This document shows positions 11,100-23,069 of a stretch of DNA of 64,000 nucleotides, piece by piece; position 1 is the first letter of the stretch, and each line of letters begins with the position of its first letter. The notes below the pieces were generated by a model. The model ran no database searches. It was not told where the DNA came from and was given only the letters and a program-made list of their open reading frames with translations. Location of the stretch: the NCBI GenBank assembly GCA_029718625.1, contig CM056377.1, positions 36,346,457 to 36,410,456 of the forward strand, in the 5' to 3' direction. Position numbers and translations under genes: made by a program. The stretch comes from Synaphobranchus kaupii (Eukaryota > Chordata > Actinopteri > Anguilliformes > Synaphobranchidae).

Positions 11100-11494
11100 T
11101 TGCGCAGATGAGCAGCGCTCAAGCGCAAAGTTGGTTCTGAGGGAACCAGTCCAGGAAAAACAGAGGCGACCGACGACAGGGGAGCCGACTATTTAATGAG
11201 TGACAAAGCGCAATTAGTGAGGAGAAAAGCAAACTAGCGGCGCACAGGAAGCAGCAGAGAACAAGGCACCGAGAGAGAGAGAGACAATTATCAGGGAAAG
11301 GGAGGAGAGGAGACTTTTTTTTCCGAGAAGGACCGGGGGTTGGTGCTCGCGCCGGGAATCCTGGGGATGTACGTTCGGCGCGGCGCCGCTCTGCGGCCGG
11401 TCCGTGCCGCTCTCTGCGCACGCGGCGGGGTCCCGGCGAGGGCTGGCGGGAGCACGGGGCACCGCGGCCACCCTCCCGCGAGTTGCTGAGGACC
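11100..11494 (+). promoter_or_regulatory. kcnh2: Candidate promoter and 5' leader of the kcnh2 short isoform
   Basis: GC and CpG content climb steadily toward the ATG at 11495. A TATA-like TATTTAA lies at 11190-11196, which would place a start near 11220, and the leader from about 11330 onward is very CpG-rich. Several short upstream ORFs occur (ATGs at about 11108, 11193 and 11367). The assignment depends on the downstream exon being real. Start site and extent are inferred. Confidence 0.4.
11367..11489 (+). CDS. Upstream ORF (40 codons) in the candidate 5' leader
   Basis: ATG at 11367 opens a frame of 40 codons ending in TGA at 11487-11489, five bases before the candidate main ATG at 11495. 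The predicted peptide is Arg, Ala and Gly rich (starts MYVRRGAALR) with no recognised domain. If the transcript starts upstream of 11367, this uORF would be read first and could limit or require reinitiation for translation of the 49-codon exon. It could equally be chance in GC-rich DNA. Confidence 0.35.
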   Translation: MYVRRGAALRPVRAALCARGGVPARAGGSTGHRGHPPASC

Positions 11495-11641
11495 ATGATC
11501 ACGTCGCTGGTCCTGAAGCTGCTGAACGAGCCGCTCCTCTCCGCTCACCTCCCCACCGCTCACATGCCGTGCGAGCCAGGACTGTCCAACTGCCGCCGCT
11601 GGGACAGGAACACCCCCCAGCTGCCCACAGAGGGGAGAGAG
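11495..11641 (+). CDS. kcnh2: Candidate alternative first exon of the ERG channel (ERG1b-like N terminus)
   Basis: ATG at 11495 has a good context (ACCATGA) and opens 49 codons ending CCCACAGAGGGGAGAGAG, directly followed by a consensus donor GTGAGG at 11642. The exon ends in phase 0, and the first channel exon found (34528) starts in phase 0, so the join reads ...[14 protein letters not shown]. In mammals the short ERG1b isoform begins with a unique first exon spliced to this same exon 6 and ending in Glu before VLSLGADV. The peptide (starts MITSLVLKLL, with one Cys before and one after GLSN) does not match the mammalian 36-residue ERG1b tail that I remember, so homology is not claimed from sequence. 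The product would be an 882-residue channel without a PAS domain. Support is position, phase, donor, CpG context and start context only. Confidence 0.55.
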
Positions 11642-12924
11642 GTGAGGAGGGCTGAGGGGCGCGTGAGACACAGGGAGGGAGAGACGGCGGGAGTATAGAG
11701 GCGGGAATATAGACGCTCGGTCCTTGTTCAGATCCTGTGAAGTAGGTCCAAGAAAGCATATGTGGTACATGGCTTTGAATCAGACTTTCCACCCTACTGT
11801 CAAGCGAACAACTTTTGCTATCTCAGAGAAATAAGTTTTGGGAAGGATTTAGTAAAACTAAATAAGTGCCTCGCCATTAAAATGCTACCCTAATTATAGG
11901 TAGGTTAGATTTTTATTAGAATTGTAGTGTAAAGCAACAGCTGATCATATCAGGTTTGTGACTAGCAATTAAAATTTCTAACAGACCTTGTCGTTGTTTA
12001 CCCATATTGATGGGTTACTGTTACTGACTGTGTTGTCAGCCGGTACCTGCAGGTTCATTTTTGTAAATGCTTACTGGGTCTACATCTCTGTTTTAAGTAC
12101 CGGAACAGCTTATCATAGGTGTTCCACAGTACTTTTGCATTTAGCGACAGCAAAGCGCTATGCGTGCTTGACTGTATTTCACAGGGCTTGCGTTTCCAAG
12201 TGCATTCTAATTCCATGCGTGCGCATTGGTTCTAGCTCTGTTTACACCGTGCTGCCAGCAAAGTGTTGGCTATGATAGGGCCCTTAAAAGGACAGCCAAG
12301 TGGAAGAGAAAAGAGAAAGTAGAAAACAAAGAGAAGTAGAAAGATAACGCCTGCTTTCTCCCTCGCCAGCCTCAGAGAGTTGTTTTCTTTGTTCTTTGCG
12401 CCAGAGCGACACGGAGAGAGTTGTACAGTATTGACGCTTGGAGAGAATAGGGAGAGATAGGGAAAGACCTTTGCGTTCTCCTTTTGGATCACGGGGGGGG
12501 GGGGCGTCTCGATGCAAGTCAAGCATGAGGGAGTCGGGCAGGTATCGAGGTCATGTGATCTTGTCTGGTCTCGGGTGATTAAGCTATCGTCTGTGGCAGC
12601 TTAATCCTCGATGGCGTTGTATTGAACTGTCAGTGATCCTAGCCAATGCGTGGGGTGGATTTCCTTCTCTTCAGTACACCTTACTCTCTCCCTTTGAATC
12701 CGATTGTCTCCTTGTTCCTTTGTTAATTTATTATGGGTCCTAAATAAAAACAAAAACTAGGGTAAAGCTCTCTCTACACCTGCTTTTTGGAAATGTTTTA
12801 CAGAAAAAAATAATTTGGCACTTCTGCACTTGGGTGGGTGCTCCCATCACGAAGTAATAGCTGCTACATTATGGGAAGGATGTGCTTTGTCTTGTCTGAT
12901 CTGTAGTGATCTTGATGATATCTC

Positions 12925-12992
12925 TGTATGCACTAATTGTACGTCGCTTTGGATAAAAGCGTCTGCTAAATGAATGTAATGTAATGTAATGT
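12925..12992 (+). mobile_element. SINE/L2-type 3' tail, + strand
   Basis: TGTACGTCGCTTTGGATAAA followed by AGCGTCTGCTAAATGAATG and a run of TAATG units is the well-known 3' tail shared by many fish SINEs and L2-type LINEs. Related tails occur inverted at 24755-24815 and 36394-36450. The 5' body is not recognisable. Confidence 0.75.
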
Positions 12993-14118
12993 AATTCAAT
13001 CATTCTGTCATAGCTGAGGCAGAGGGCAACCTCCGAAGGCTCTGTAAGACTCAACCTTCCCAGCACACCTTGCCTCTTCATCATTCACTGGAAAATGAGT
13101 CTTAAATGTTAAAACACATCAATGAGTTTTTCTCAGAAGAAGAAGAATTAAGAGCGGGTGTTTAGTGGGATGTACCATCATTGCAAAGGCTGTGTATTTT
13201 TTTGTACGATTGGTATATTGTACCAAAAAAGCCTCTGCTTATATGTAAATGTGAAATGGCATTGGGAATGTGAATTTGAGTCCATTGTTTATTCAAATAA
13301 ATGCCCTGGATACACAAAGTAATTCTAATTTACGCGACACGTTTTTACCCTCATGGTTCTATGCATTAAACCTCAGGAGTTTTTAACGCAACAAGGGAAC
13401 AGCTGGAACTCTGAAATTCGCCGTCACTGAATAGGCTTAAGGCTATTGTGTATCATCTTACTAATTAATGTTAAAGGGGTTCATTTGGTGGAGGCCAACC
13501 ATGAATATTTAATCTTTATATTGTGGTAGATTTTATAACCATTATTTACCAATCTATCAAAGGACAGCTTTACCTGCAAATCTAGTAAATGTTTGTATTC
13601 TGAGATTGCACTGTATTTGTAGGGGTACATTGTTTCTGCATTGAAGTAATGTTTTATGTTGTCTCTTACTACTGCAAAAAGTAAGAAACTAAACAGAACA
13701 CATACACCAAAAAATGTAAGGCCTATACCTCAAAAACTAGCTATATACAGTACCGTACACGCTATTAGCATCACACGTCATATACCCGTAGGTGTATGCG
13801 CACAAATGTAGCATGACTTTAGCTGTTATGATTCACTTTCTTCATTTGCAAGTTAGCTAATGCTGGGTAGCTCACTAGCTAGCAAGCCACAGTTAAGAAA
13901 TGAATATGTCTTTCGGACCATATACGTACATCAATTCTCTTGACCTACTTCCAGTGTGTGAATTGTGAAGACAGAGGTGGGGAGTTGTGTAAGGGACAAC
14001 ACTTGTCTTTACCTGGATACGCAGGACTTCACATTAATTTGCGAGGCATGTGTGAGAATTGTATGCTAACATTTGCCTATAAAGCCAAATAAAGTGCAGG
14101 ATTCATCTTTACCGTACA

Positions 14119-14142
14119 CCCCCCCCCCCCCCCCCCCCCCCC
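14119..14142. repeat. Poly-C tract, 24 bases
   Basis: Uninterrupted run of C between unique sequence. It is one of five homopolymer C/G runs of 19 bases or more in the window. Confidence 0.95.
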
Positions 14143-16119
14143 TTAATTCACACACTGCCTACTTCAATGCCATTGCTAGCTAGACCCTTTTTCAGACAAC
14201 AATTACTCACACTGCCAGGAGTGAATTCTATCAAAACGTGAAAATAACAGATCGTCTTTGGTTGTGTGAAAAAGTTAAGCCACTCGCATTGCTGGTCAAA
14301 ACAGCAGGATTACTTGTTTCATGTTTAAAAGCAGAAAGTGATGTTTGTTGAGCTCAGTTTGACAGTACATATGCAAATTAAGGTCCTGTATTCTCCTTGT
14401 ATTTTAATTGCTATAAAGTTTATATATAAATGGATTAGAGGTATTGGTGTGTTTTTTCATAAGTTGTTAATGATAACATGAAAGTTATCATTAGCTTCAT
14501 AAGTTGTTAATGATAACAAACAACTTGGATGGAAAAACAGATTCATTCATTTAACAAAATTCTCACTCTGTTAACTGTTTTATCAAAGTGGAAAATTTAT
14601 TTTCTGGGTTACAAAGAGTAGTGGAAATAAGATTATATTTGTTTTTCACGTTTTAATGAATTTAGGTTGGGACATTTCTTGACATAGTCATATAATATTC
14701 ACATAAATAAATTAAATTAAGTTTATCTGCATTTTGCTCTGTTCCGGATGCATTTTTAACCCTAATGAGTCTTTAATGAGAAGAGAAATATTAAATGAAC
14801 ACGCATGAATTATTGATAAATCTGTGGTCTATTTAAATCCTTGTGAAAACAGCACATGCATTATACAGACTTCAGTCTCGGTAGATTGCACAGACAAGCA
14901 ACAATAAACACCACCTTAAATTTGTGTTGCTACTACCACGCTGTAGCGAGATATGATAGATCGAGAGGTGCAGATCTGTTTCATATAAAGCAGCAGCAGC
15001 ATGAAGTTTGTTCTCCTGAGTTTCCCTCAATTTTGTATCATTCTTCATAAAGATCTAAAACGTGACCCTCTTCTGTTCAAAGGTCTTTTGTGAGTACTAT
15101 CTGCGGTTTATGGAACTAGAGTGAGTGCGTTAAATTACAGCTGGCGTGATGAGATTGTCTCTACAGCTAATGAAACAAATAAAGTGACCGATCAGACCTT
15201 GAGTTTTGCTCAGGAATCATTATCGTGTAGCACACCGGAAAATGGTCATAATTTTGGAAAGACTATGATTTTTTCTCCTTGCGAGGAGAGATGGAAATCA
15301 CAGAAACGTGAATCCTAATGTGTGATAGCAGTGAGATTGACTGTTGTTTTTACAGTTAAATGTTAAATACAGCTGTGTGCGGCTGTAGCCTATACACTAA
15401 ATGGAGCCTCACAGACAAATAACTTGTAATATCTAAACTCCAGTTTGATGTGATCATTTTAAAGGACACTATGTGATTTGAGTTGTCATATAGCATACAG
15501 GTCATAACATTTGAATCAGTATTGGGTTGTACATTATCTTTGTCTCTTTCGTAGTTTCAATCTTTTATGTGCACACTCATGAATTAAGAATTGCTACATA
15601 TGCACCGCCTACACAGAGTTCCATTTATGGTTGAATGTGTTTGAGTACATTCAGGAGCACAGTTAGGTTTGAATAATTATCTCAGAGGCATGGGCCTCCA
15701 GGTTTGCCTGTACTTGACGATTATTCATCAAATGCTAATTTCCAGGTTTCTAGCTGTCGAGGAAGGAGACCAGCCTTTATAAGAGAGCATTCTTAATTCT
15801 TAATTCTTAATCGTTTTTCTGTAAATTCTGTGTTCAGAGAAATTAATGTAAAACAACTTTTTGTATGCGAAAAAAGGTAAAACCATATATTTTTTCATAT
15901 ATAAGGTCCTTAGTGATGATGTTTTTTTTTGTTCCACTTGTTCATAAGTTAGATGGTCCCCTGGCAGTGCATCTTTTTACTAAATATATTTACTCTGGTA
16001 TTTTTATGACTACTAATATTGTTTGCTTAACTAAACACTTAACAACTTTGTCTTTACAATCAAAGGACTCTTATTGTGAAAGAAATGATTGCGTTAAAAT
16101 GATTTGATTGTTGTGATGA

Positions 16120-16640
16120 GGACGGCGTGCTGTTAGCCTGCAGAATGCACTGGAATAGAGATGTCAGGACCAAACCGCGGGCCGTTGGAAAAAGAGGCAG
16201 GAGCCCCAGCCTGTGTGAGCACGTGTGCGCAGGAGACACTCGCATGAGACTCTGTGCGTCACAGGACCCCCGCCTCCCTCCCTGGGGCTCTGCTCTCTGT
16301 CACAGCCTCACGTGGCTCTCCTGACGGCCTCGGCGGCGTCACGAGCGGCGCAAACAGTATAGCGGCCCGGCGGCAAGCTCGCCACAAAACACAAACCCGA
16401 AGCAGAGCATCACACCGCCTTAGGTGATGTTACCAGGCAGGTTCCCCCAATGGGGGTGTGGAGTCATCCGCACCCTCTGTTCTCTGGTTGCTTGCAGCCT
16501 CCTAATCGAGTTCGTGTTGCTCTTGCAAGCAGCTGACGCTCCCGCCTGCCCTGCTAATAAAGTGTGGGTGCTCATTTAATTAATGTAAATGAAGAGAGCA
16601 AGCCCCCAGCAGAACAGAGTAGGGTGGAGTCACGTGCCCT
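16120..16640. other. Intronic GC/CpG-rich island of unknown role
   Basis: The first half (to about 16390) is CpG-rich (AACCGCGGGCCG, GGCCTCGGCGGCGTCACGAGCGG read as two adjoining strings). The second half has a homeobox-enhancer texture (CTAATAAAGTG, TTTAATTAATGTAAATGA). No exon with both splice sites and a channel-like frame is found. Enhancer or an unannotated transcript start are both possible. Confidence 0.3.
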
Positions 16641-19036
16641 TTGAGTCTGTAAAGACCAGCAGGAATGAGCGCTTCTAAAATAGTCATTGTGTTCTGATTT
16701 TTGTGACGCACTGCATTCCTTTACTTTTAATCAAACAATGGAAAATAGGCCCTTTTCACACTTCCTGGGTTTTTACTTTGGCGGAAATAGCTGCCGACGA
16801 GCAGCATATCTTCTGCACACCACAACCATGTCTGAGAGTGGGAACAAGAGCTAGTGTCCTAATGACAATTTGTCACAATTCAAAACAAACAGTCATTTAC
16901 AGTGTATTTGAGGTTATTGAAATGACGGGGATATCGAGGTTCAAAAATTGCTATTTTGTATTGGATAGCTGACCATGCAATACATCAAAATCAAAAATGT
17001 GCATTTACAACATAATGTAACATTATGTACATTTACTTCTAGCTATCTAGCTAGCTAGCAAGCAATACACATCTGAACCAGTAGCCTACATGTTAGCATG
17101 TGCGTAAGTTAAACACCATGCGTTTAGCTAGTTAGAATGACTAGTTAGATCACTATAGCTAATGTAAGCTACTTACTGCAGCTAGCAAGGACAATACGGT
17201 ATAGTTAACGTTAACACAAATGGCTGGCTACGTGGTTTGAGAAATCAACTGTAACGTTTTATGGTGGGAGTCCTGAGGTAATTTCAATCTAATAACATCG
17301 GCCATAGTTACTGTCAGGAGGGGCAGTAGGGACATTGTGAAGATCAATTTTTCAGTCGCCATCATCAGTCTTTCTACTCAAAGTAGAGGATCCGGAAATA
17401 AACATACCCGGAATCTGGAAGTGGCTTCTGTGCACAGGGCTAATTAATTGTTCATCAGTCCTCTTTACTCTGTGTGAATTGTGACATGACTATGAAAATG
17501 CATATTTTACAGGAACACACCATTGGAGAATACTAATTCTCAATATTGACAGTATACAGGTGTATTTAGAGCATTTTTAAAAATGGTTAAATGCTTACAA
17601 CACTGGTGCAGGCGCAATGCATTTAATTTCATCTTATGCGTTTATGAAGAAGACTTGGAGAATGGCTGTTTGCCCATTAGTCATTATCATCATCATTTAT
17701 TTTATTTATGGAGTGCCTTTCTGATAATCAGAGTAGTTTCAACATTTACAAAACAGAATAGCTACTGTATGCATTTATAAAACAGGGTAGGCATCACATG
17801 ATGTATAATCAGTAATTACAAATATGAAACACTGAATAGATGCTGGTGATATGATACAGACCCCAAGCAGTCAATTCAACCAGAGGAGTCACTTTTAAGC
17901 AATAAGATGGGGGGATAATATTGACCGGAATGGATCCTCCCATTTTGCGTCACACTGAGCATGTTCTGGCCACAACTGTCACTGCCATGGTCCAGATTCA
18001 ATCGGGCTTCAGGGCGTATCACTGTACTCAGCACAAGCGCACAGTTTGGCCTGCTGCTTCAGATGCCAGATGGCACGCTTCTGTAATGGAAAGTTTTAAA
18101 TGTGTTCTCTCCTTGTTGGATTTGTGTTCTCCCTTTTGCTTGCCAATCACTTTCTGTATTGCCTTTTTTTTGTAAAAGCGTAATGGTCAGATGAGACTGT
18201 TTTAGTATTTTAGTGTCTAGTGTTGTGTTTCGTTCAATAAAGCCGTTGAGATGGTGGGGTTTTTCCAGCTATTTTTATTTCAAGTGACTCAGCTGGAAAA
18301 TTGTTCTGTCTCCAGTGTATGTATGATTACATTTTTCATAGAGACTGATTCTTGCAAGTTGAGTTTCGATTCTTGTGGGTTTCAGATGGAAAAGGGTTTT
18401 CTTAAAGGAGATTATTTATAACCATGGGCAGAAAGTAGTCTGTAAGATGATGAAGCTTATTCCCATCTACGATTAATTCTTTAAAACCTCTTTCTATACC
18501 TGTTACTGTAACTTGACGAAGATTCTCTTTTTACTCTCCTATGCCAGAATTTATATGTAAAGTTTTTTTTTTTTTCAGTTAAAAAATATTTTCTAAAGCA
18601 ATGACGATGATGAAGATTTAAAGAGAACATTATGCAGTATCTTGAGAAAGCTAGTGGGAACTATTAAAGATTCAGGAGATGAATGTTGGTTTCACTATGA
18701 ACACACAGCCCTTTGGTACATTTTAATGTTTTAAAGTAAACCTTTTAAAGTAAAAGGTTGCACTGGAAGGCAACCACAGTTACTGTAATTGCACCATGTT
18801 TATCAGAGGAAATAAGTAATCTTACTTTTATTTGCATGAAGTGATGAATAAATTTTTCTGTAATTCTCAGAGAAAATGCAATCAAGCACAATTTCAAAGT
18901 CAGGTGACCTGTCTATAGTGCTGTCACTTGAGCAATCACTGTGCAATTGAATGTTTAATGATTGAGTTATTAATTTATTTGACCTCAAATTAGATCAACA
19001 TCACAACTGGAGTACATTAAGGCAGCAGTCAATTGT

Positions 19037-19409
19037 ACACTGAAAACAAATTATGTTGAATTTACTTAAAAAAGTAGTGCATCATTTTTGCATACCCTCT
19101 TTAATGTATATTGTACATATTATTTTTCAGTAAACTTTACTTAAAAATCCCTTGCTGGCAATGCAAAAATTTATGAGTTTAGTGCTGTCTTTAAAGTGTC
19201 TTTACTTAAAAAAATAGGTCACATCAACTTAATTTCAACAACTTTTAATTTTTTAAGTAAAGTCAGTTCAGTGAAACTCATAAATGTGAGCATTGCCAAC
19301 AAGGGATTTTTAAGTAAAGTTTACTGAAAAACAATATGTACAAGAGGGTATGCAAACATGATGCACTACTTTTTTTAAGTAAATTCAACATAATTTTTTT
19401 TTTCAGTGT
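19037..19409. mobile_element. Palindromic MITE, about 373 bp
   Basis: The arms are inverted copies of each other along almost the whole length: the left end ACACTGAAAACAAATTATGT pairs with the right end ATAATTTTTTTTTTCAGTGT, and the internal pair GCATACCCTCTT / AGAGGGTATGC, the pair ATCCCTTGCTGGCAATG / CATTGCCAACAAGGGAT, and several ACTTAAAAA / TTTTTAAGT pairs line up. Non-coding. A fish-type dispersed repeat starts directly after it. Confidence 0.85.
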
Positions 19410-19414
19410 GTATT

Positions 19415-19640
19415 CAATTCAATAAAATTTTATTTGTATAGCACCTTTTACTGAGAAACTGTCACAAAGACACTTCACAGTGCATGTACAAAAGAAAATT
19501 GGTCAAAAACCTGTCCTGAACACCCAAAAAATCTCAGGACAAAACCGGCTGGGGAGCCCGTCCTCCTCTGGCCAGTAATATAATATCCCGAGGGTCTCAG
19601 ACTTCATGACCTGGAAAGCTGTTCCATGCAAGCTGTGACA
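19415..19640 (+). repeat. Dispersed repeat beginning ATTCAATTCAAT...TTTTATTTGTATAGC, copy 1
   Basis: Shares AATTCAAT, TTTTATTTGTATAG, then CTTTTACTGAGAAACTGTCACAAAGACacTTCACAG-like sequence with 31792-31990 (TTTTATTTGTATAGTGCTTT, AACTGTCACAAAGACGCT). Both are on the same strand. This is a common fish interspersed repeat end; the family is not named. Confidence 0.65.
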
Positions 19641-22313
19641 ACTCTATATAAAGAAGTGTTCGATGATATCCATGTGGGATCTACCAAATTATGACCAAAA
19701 ATGGTAAGATGATACAGGTGGGGGACTTGCAGTTCAGGTGGCAGGAATCATTTAAGCATTCAAGGGTTTGGGTTGGTCTCTTTCCCAAACTTTCTTCTGG
19801 AGTTGTATGCATTTTAACACATGCATCACCCAGGTAAATACTAATCAAACACATAGCAATATTGAAAAGGGTGGACTCGGTATATCTGAGACCCCAGTAA
19901 CAGTGATGCAATGTTTACTGTAGATATTGAAATCACTGAATGTTTAATGCTTTCAATTACTCTGAGATGAATCTCCTACGAGGCTGTACCACTTCCAAAA
20001 TGCATACACGCTGCTAATCCCATCAAGTATATCTAATGCTGACCAAGGTGTGGTGGATATTTACTTCCTCATCTGCTGAAAAGATATTTTGTCACATGAG
20101 CGATTGAGCCCATGATCTGGTGAGCACAAACCTCGATGTGCCCCACGGAGCTCTATTCAGAGAACCCCACACCAGCAGGTGGAGCTGTTAAGGGTCTGAA
20201 ACAGCAAACCAGGGACTGACATTCCCCCTGAAGCTCGCAATAAATAAATAAATAGGTTACGTTTCCATTGAACTAAGAGACTCTGTCCATGAAAGCCTAT
20301 ACAGAATTACCGGGATTTTCCGGGACACGCAGTTTAAAAACAAGGACATTCCAGGGAAAACCTGGACGGGTGGCACCCCTAATCGTGATGAGCAAATGAA
20401 TAATAAATAAGTAATAAAAACAGCTTATGTTACTCTTAAATTAAGATACTATGATGCTGGTACGATTCCGCCAGTTTATTATTTTGGCTATTCTCATAGT
20501 TCAGTATACTCAGTAAGTGTGAAAATTTGACTGTGTGCTGTGATAGGCCAACCTCATGTCAGTAGCTATTAGTTTATATAGAATACCGCTAGTGCATAGA
20601 AGTTCTTTTCGCGCTAGTTTATTCTAGTTAATTGCAGACAGTGACAATGCCATCGTATTCAGCTTTTTGACTGTAACATTCTAGTGACCTTTGGCAAAGC
20701 TAGCTGGTATTTAAGATAGCTTTCAATCAATCAGAAGTTGTGGCTAGCCAGCTATGTACTTCTAAGTATTTTACTGCCTTATTTATTATTCTAACTAGCA
20801 GAAATGCTAGGAATCGCATTAGAAATGTCCATGTCACTATGGGTCCCCTGTTCTTTTTCCATTAAATGATGGAGCTAACTAGCTAGGTGATGCGCGCCTG
20901 CAATGCTCAGGTCATTGCTTTGCATGTACCGTGATCTTTCACATTTGGGTACCCAGTGCGCTTGTTCTGGTTCCTTAAAGCCCCATAGTCAAATATGGTA
21001 GCCTCCATGAACTGGCTTCATGCGCCAATGAGCAGCTCCCATACTGTAGTAGGAATCCATTGAACCGGTAGGTGGAAGCTGTCTCCAGTTCAAGGCCTAT
21101 CGATGGTCTGAAACAAGTGGAACCCCACTTGCAATTCTTTTTAGATTTTAAAGGGCACCCCGCCCTGTAGAAGTAACCTATTGATGATCATTTTTGTCTA
21201 TTGTGAGCTCTACATTTCAGAGGTGGCAAAGAAGACACTTGTTTTGCTTCTGACAGGTTATGTGTTCCTATAAATCTTGGATTATTATTATTATTATTAC
21301 CATTGTTGTTGTTGTGATACATTTACAGTGACAACCTATACAAACACCAAGGAAAATGTATAGTGTGCCTCAAAGGTTTAAAAAGATTTTTAATGAGATT
21401 TGCCACATGGTTTGTATTCACAACTCCTCACGGAGAGTACCGTTAATTAATTTCTTAACCAGAAGCAGCCTGGTTTGTTGTGTACATCTCTTCTACAAGA
21501 CCACTGGGAGACACCTAGGATTTTCCTTGGAGGTCTACTGTTTAACACCGAAAAGTCCAACTGTGTGTTAGTGGTGCTGTTTTGCACAGGATGGCTACAT
21601 GATAGTAGCACAGAACAATGTCCGGAGGACACTGACCATTCTTGCTCAGGTTGGAGGGGTTTTTAAGACACGTGACGTAGGACCCCAGGGGTGAAGCTGT
21701 CCTTCCCCACAAGAACAGGGTTGGTCAGCCAGGCTCTATTCATGGAGAGACCTTCACCCCAGCCTCTCTCTCTGGGTGTCACGTGCCTCAAAGGTCGCTC
21801 CGGCAAGAGAGACGAGAAGGTTGGGAATCGCAGACATGAGCAGGCGCTAAACTCAACCCCCAACGCAGGCTCCAGTCACCAGAGATGGTGCAGGAGATGA
21901 AGCCGTAGCCCTGCGACATGTCTGTGTGTGGGGTTTATGCAAGCAAGTGCTCCTGACACGTAGCTCTGGGGTGTCTGAGAGGAGACCTGTCACTTTCCTG
22001 CAGCTTCTGTGAACAAACTGCCCTGTTCTCTCCACACTACCCCCTCACGTCCTTCGCTTTGTGGGGAAGAGCTGTTATGCAGGTGTGTTTATGTACAAGG
22101 CTTACATATTGCCTGTGCCACACATAAGGAACTGGAGGGAGGAGTTACACCTTTCTTTGGATCCTTGGATAACACTGTGTTAATGAAAAACTAGCTTACA
22201 GTGATTGCAGAGGATGGCGTACGTTAATTAAAATTAATGACACTTGGGACGATCCAAAGCAAATGAGAGGAAAAAGGAATGTTCGAACATGTGATAACTC
22301 TCTCCAGGGTAAA

Positions 22314-22333
22314 CCCCCCCCCCCCCCCCCCCC
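22314..22333. repeat. Poly-C tract, 20 bases
   Basis: Run of C followed by ACCCACCCCCACCCC. Potential G-quadruplex on the minus strand. Confidence 0.95.
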
Positions 22334-23069
22334 ACCCACCCCCACCCCTTATGTTTAATTTTTCAGGAGTTTGGCTTTTAGACCGAAACAACATTAGCTT
22401 TAATGAGCCGTGGTCCAGCACTGCGCTGAGGATCTCTGACATCAGAGAGGAGGCGTGCCTTTTCCCTGTGACCAAAGCCTGACTGTATTTCAAGTGAACT
22501 GGAATATAGCTTGCATGGTTGGAAAATAAAGACATTCCAATCAATATTTGATATCCCCTTTGATAGTGTTTGCTGTGGGTATGCCAATGCTGCTTTTCAT
22601 GAAGAGTCTGTCATCTCCTGTGTATTTCTGTGCCAGGGAAAATGAAACTTCCTTGAGCCAAAGCCTGGCTTTGTTGAGAATTGCTTTTCTGCCCTTTCTT
22701 TACCCTTACATGGACAAGGGCCATTGAAAACAATGTTTCGTGAAAAATATGATGCTTGTACAGGCTTTGATGAACTTGTACAGGCTTTTATAGAGCATTG
22801 ATTTTATCCATTTTATGTTACCGTTAACAGTCCCTAACTCAGTTTTAATGCATGCTTTTAATCTTTACTGTGACTGAACATCTTGTTCCCCTGAGGTGTG
22901 TCTATATTTAAAAGCCAGTTTTGGGTGCTGTGCTATTCGGTTTGGTCAAACCCATGGTAAAGAAAGCTTCAGCTCCATAGCTCTTAAAGCTAAAGGCATC
23001 CAGTACAAATTATAAAAAAATGTGATTTTCAGACAGATAAGCAATGTTGTATCCAATCAAATCACTATA

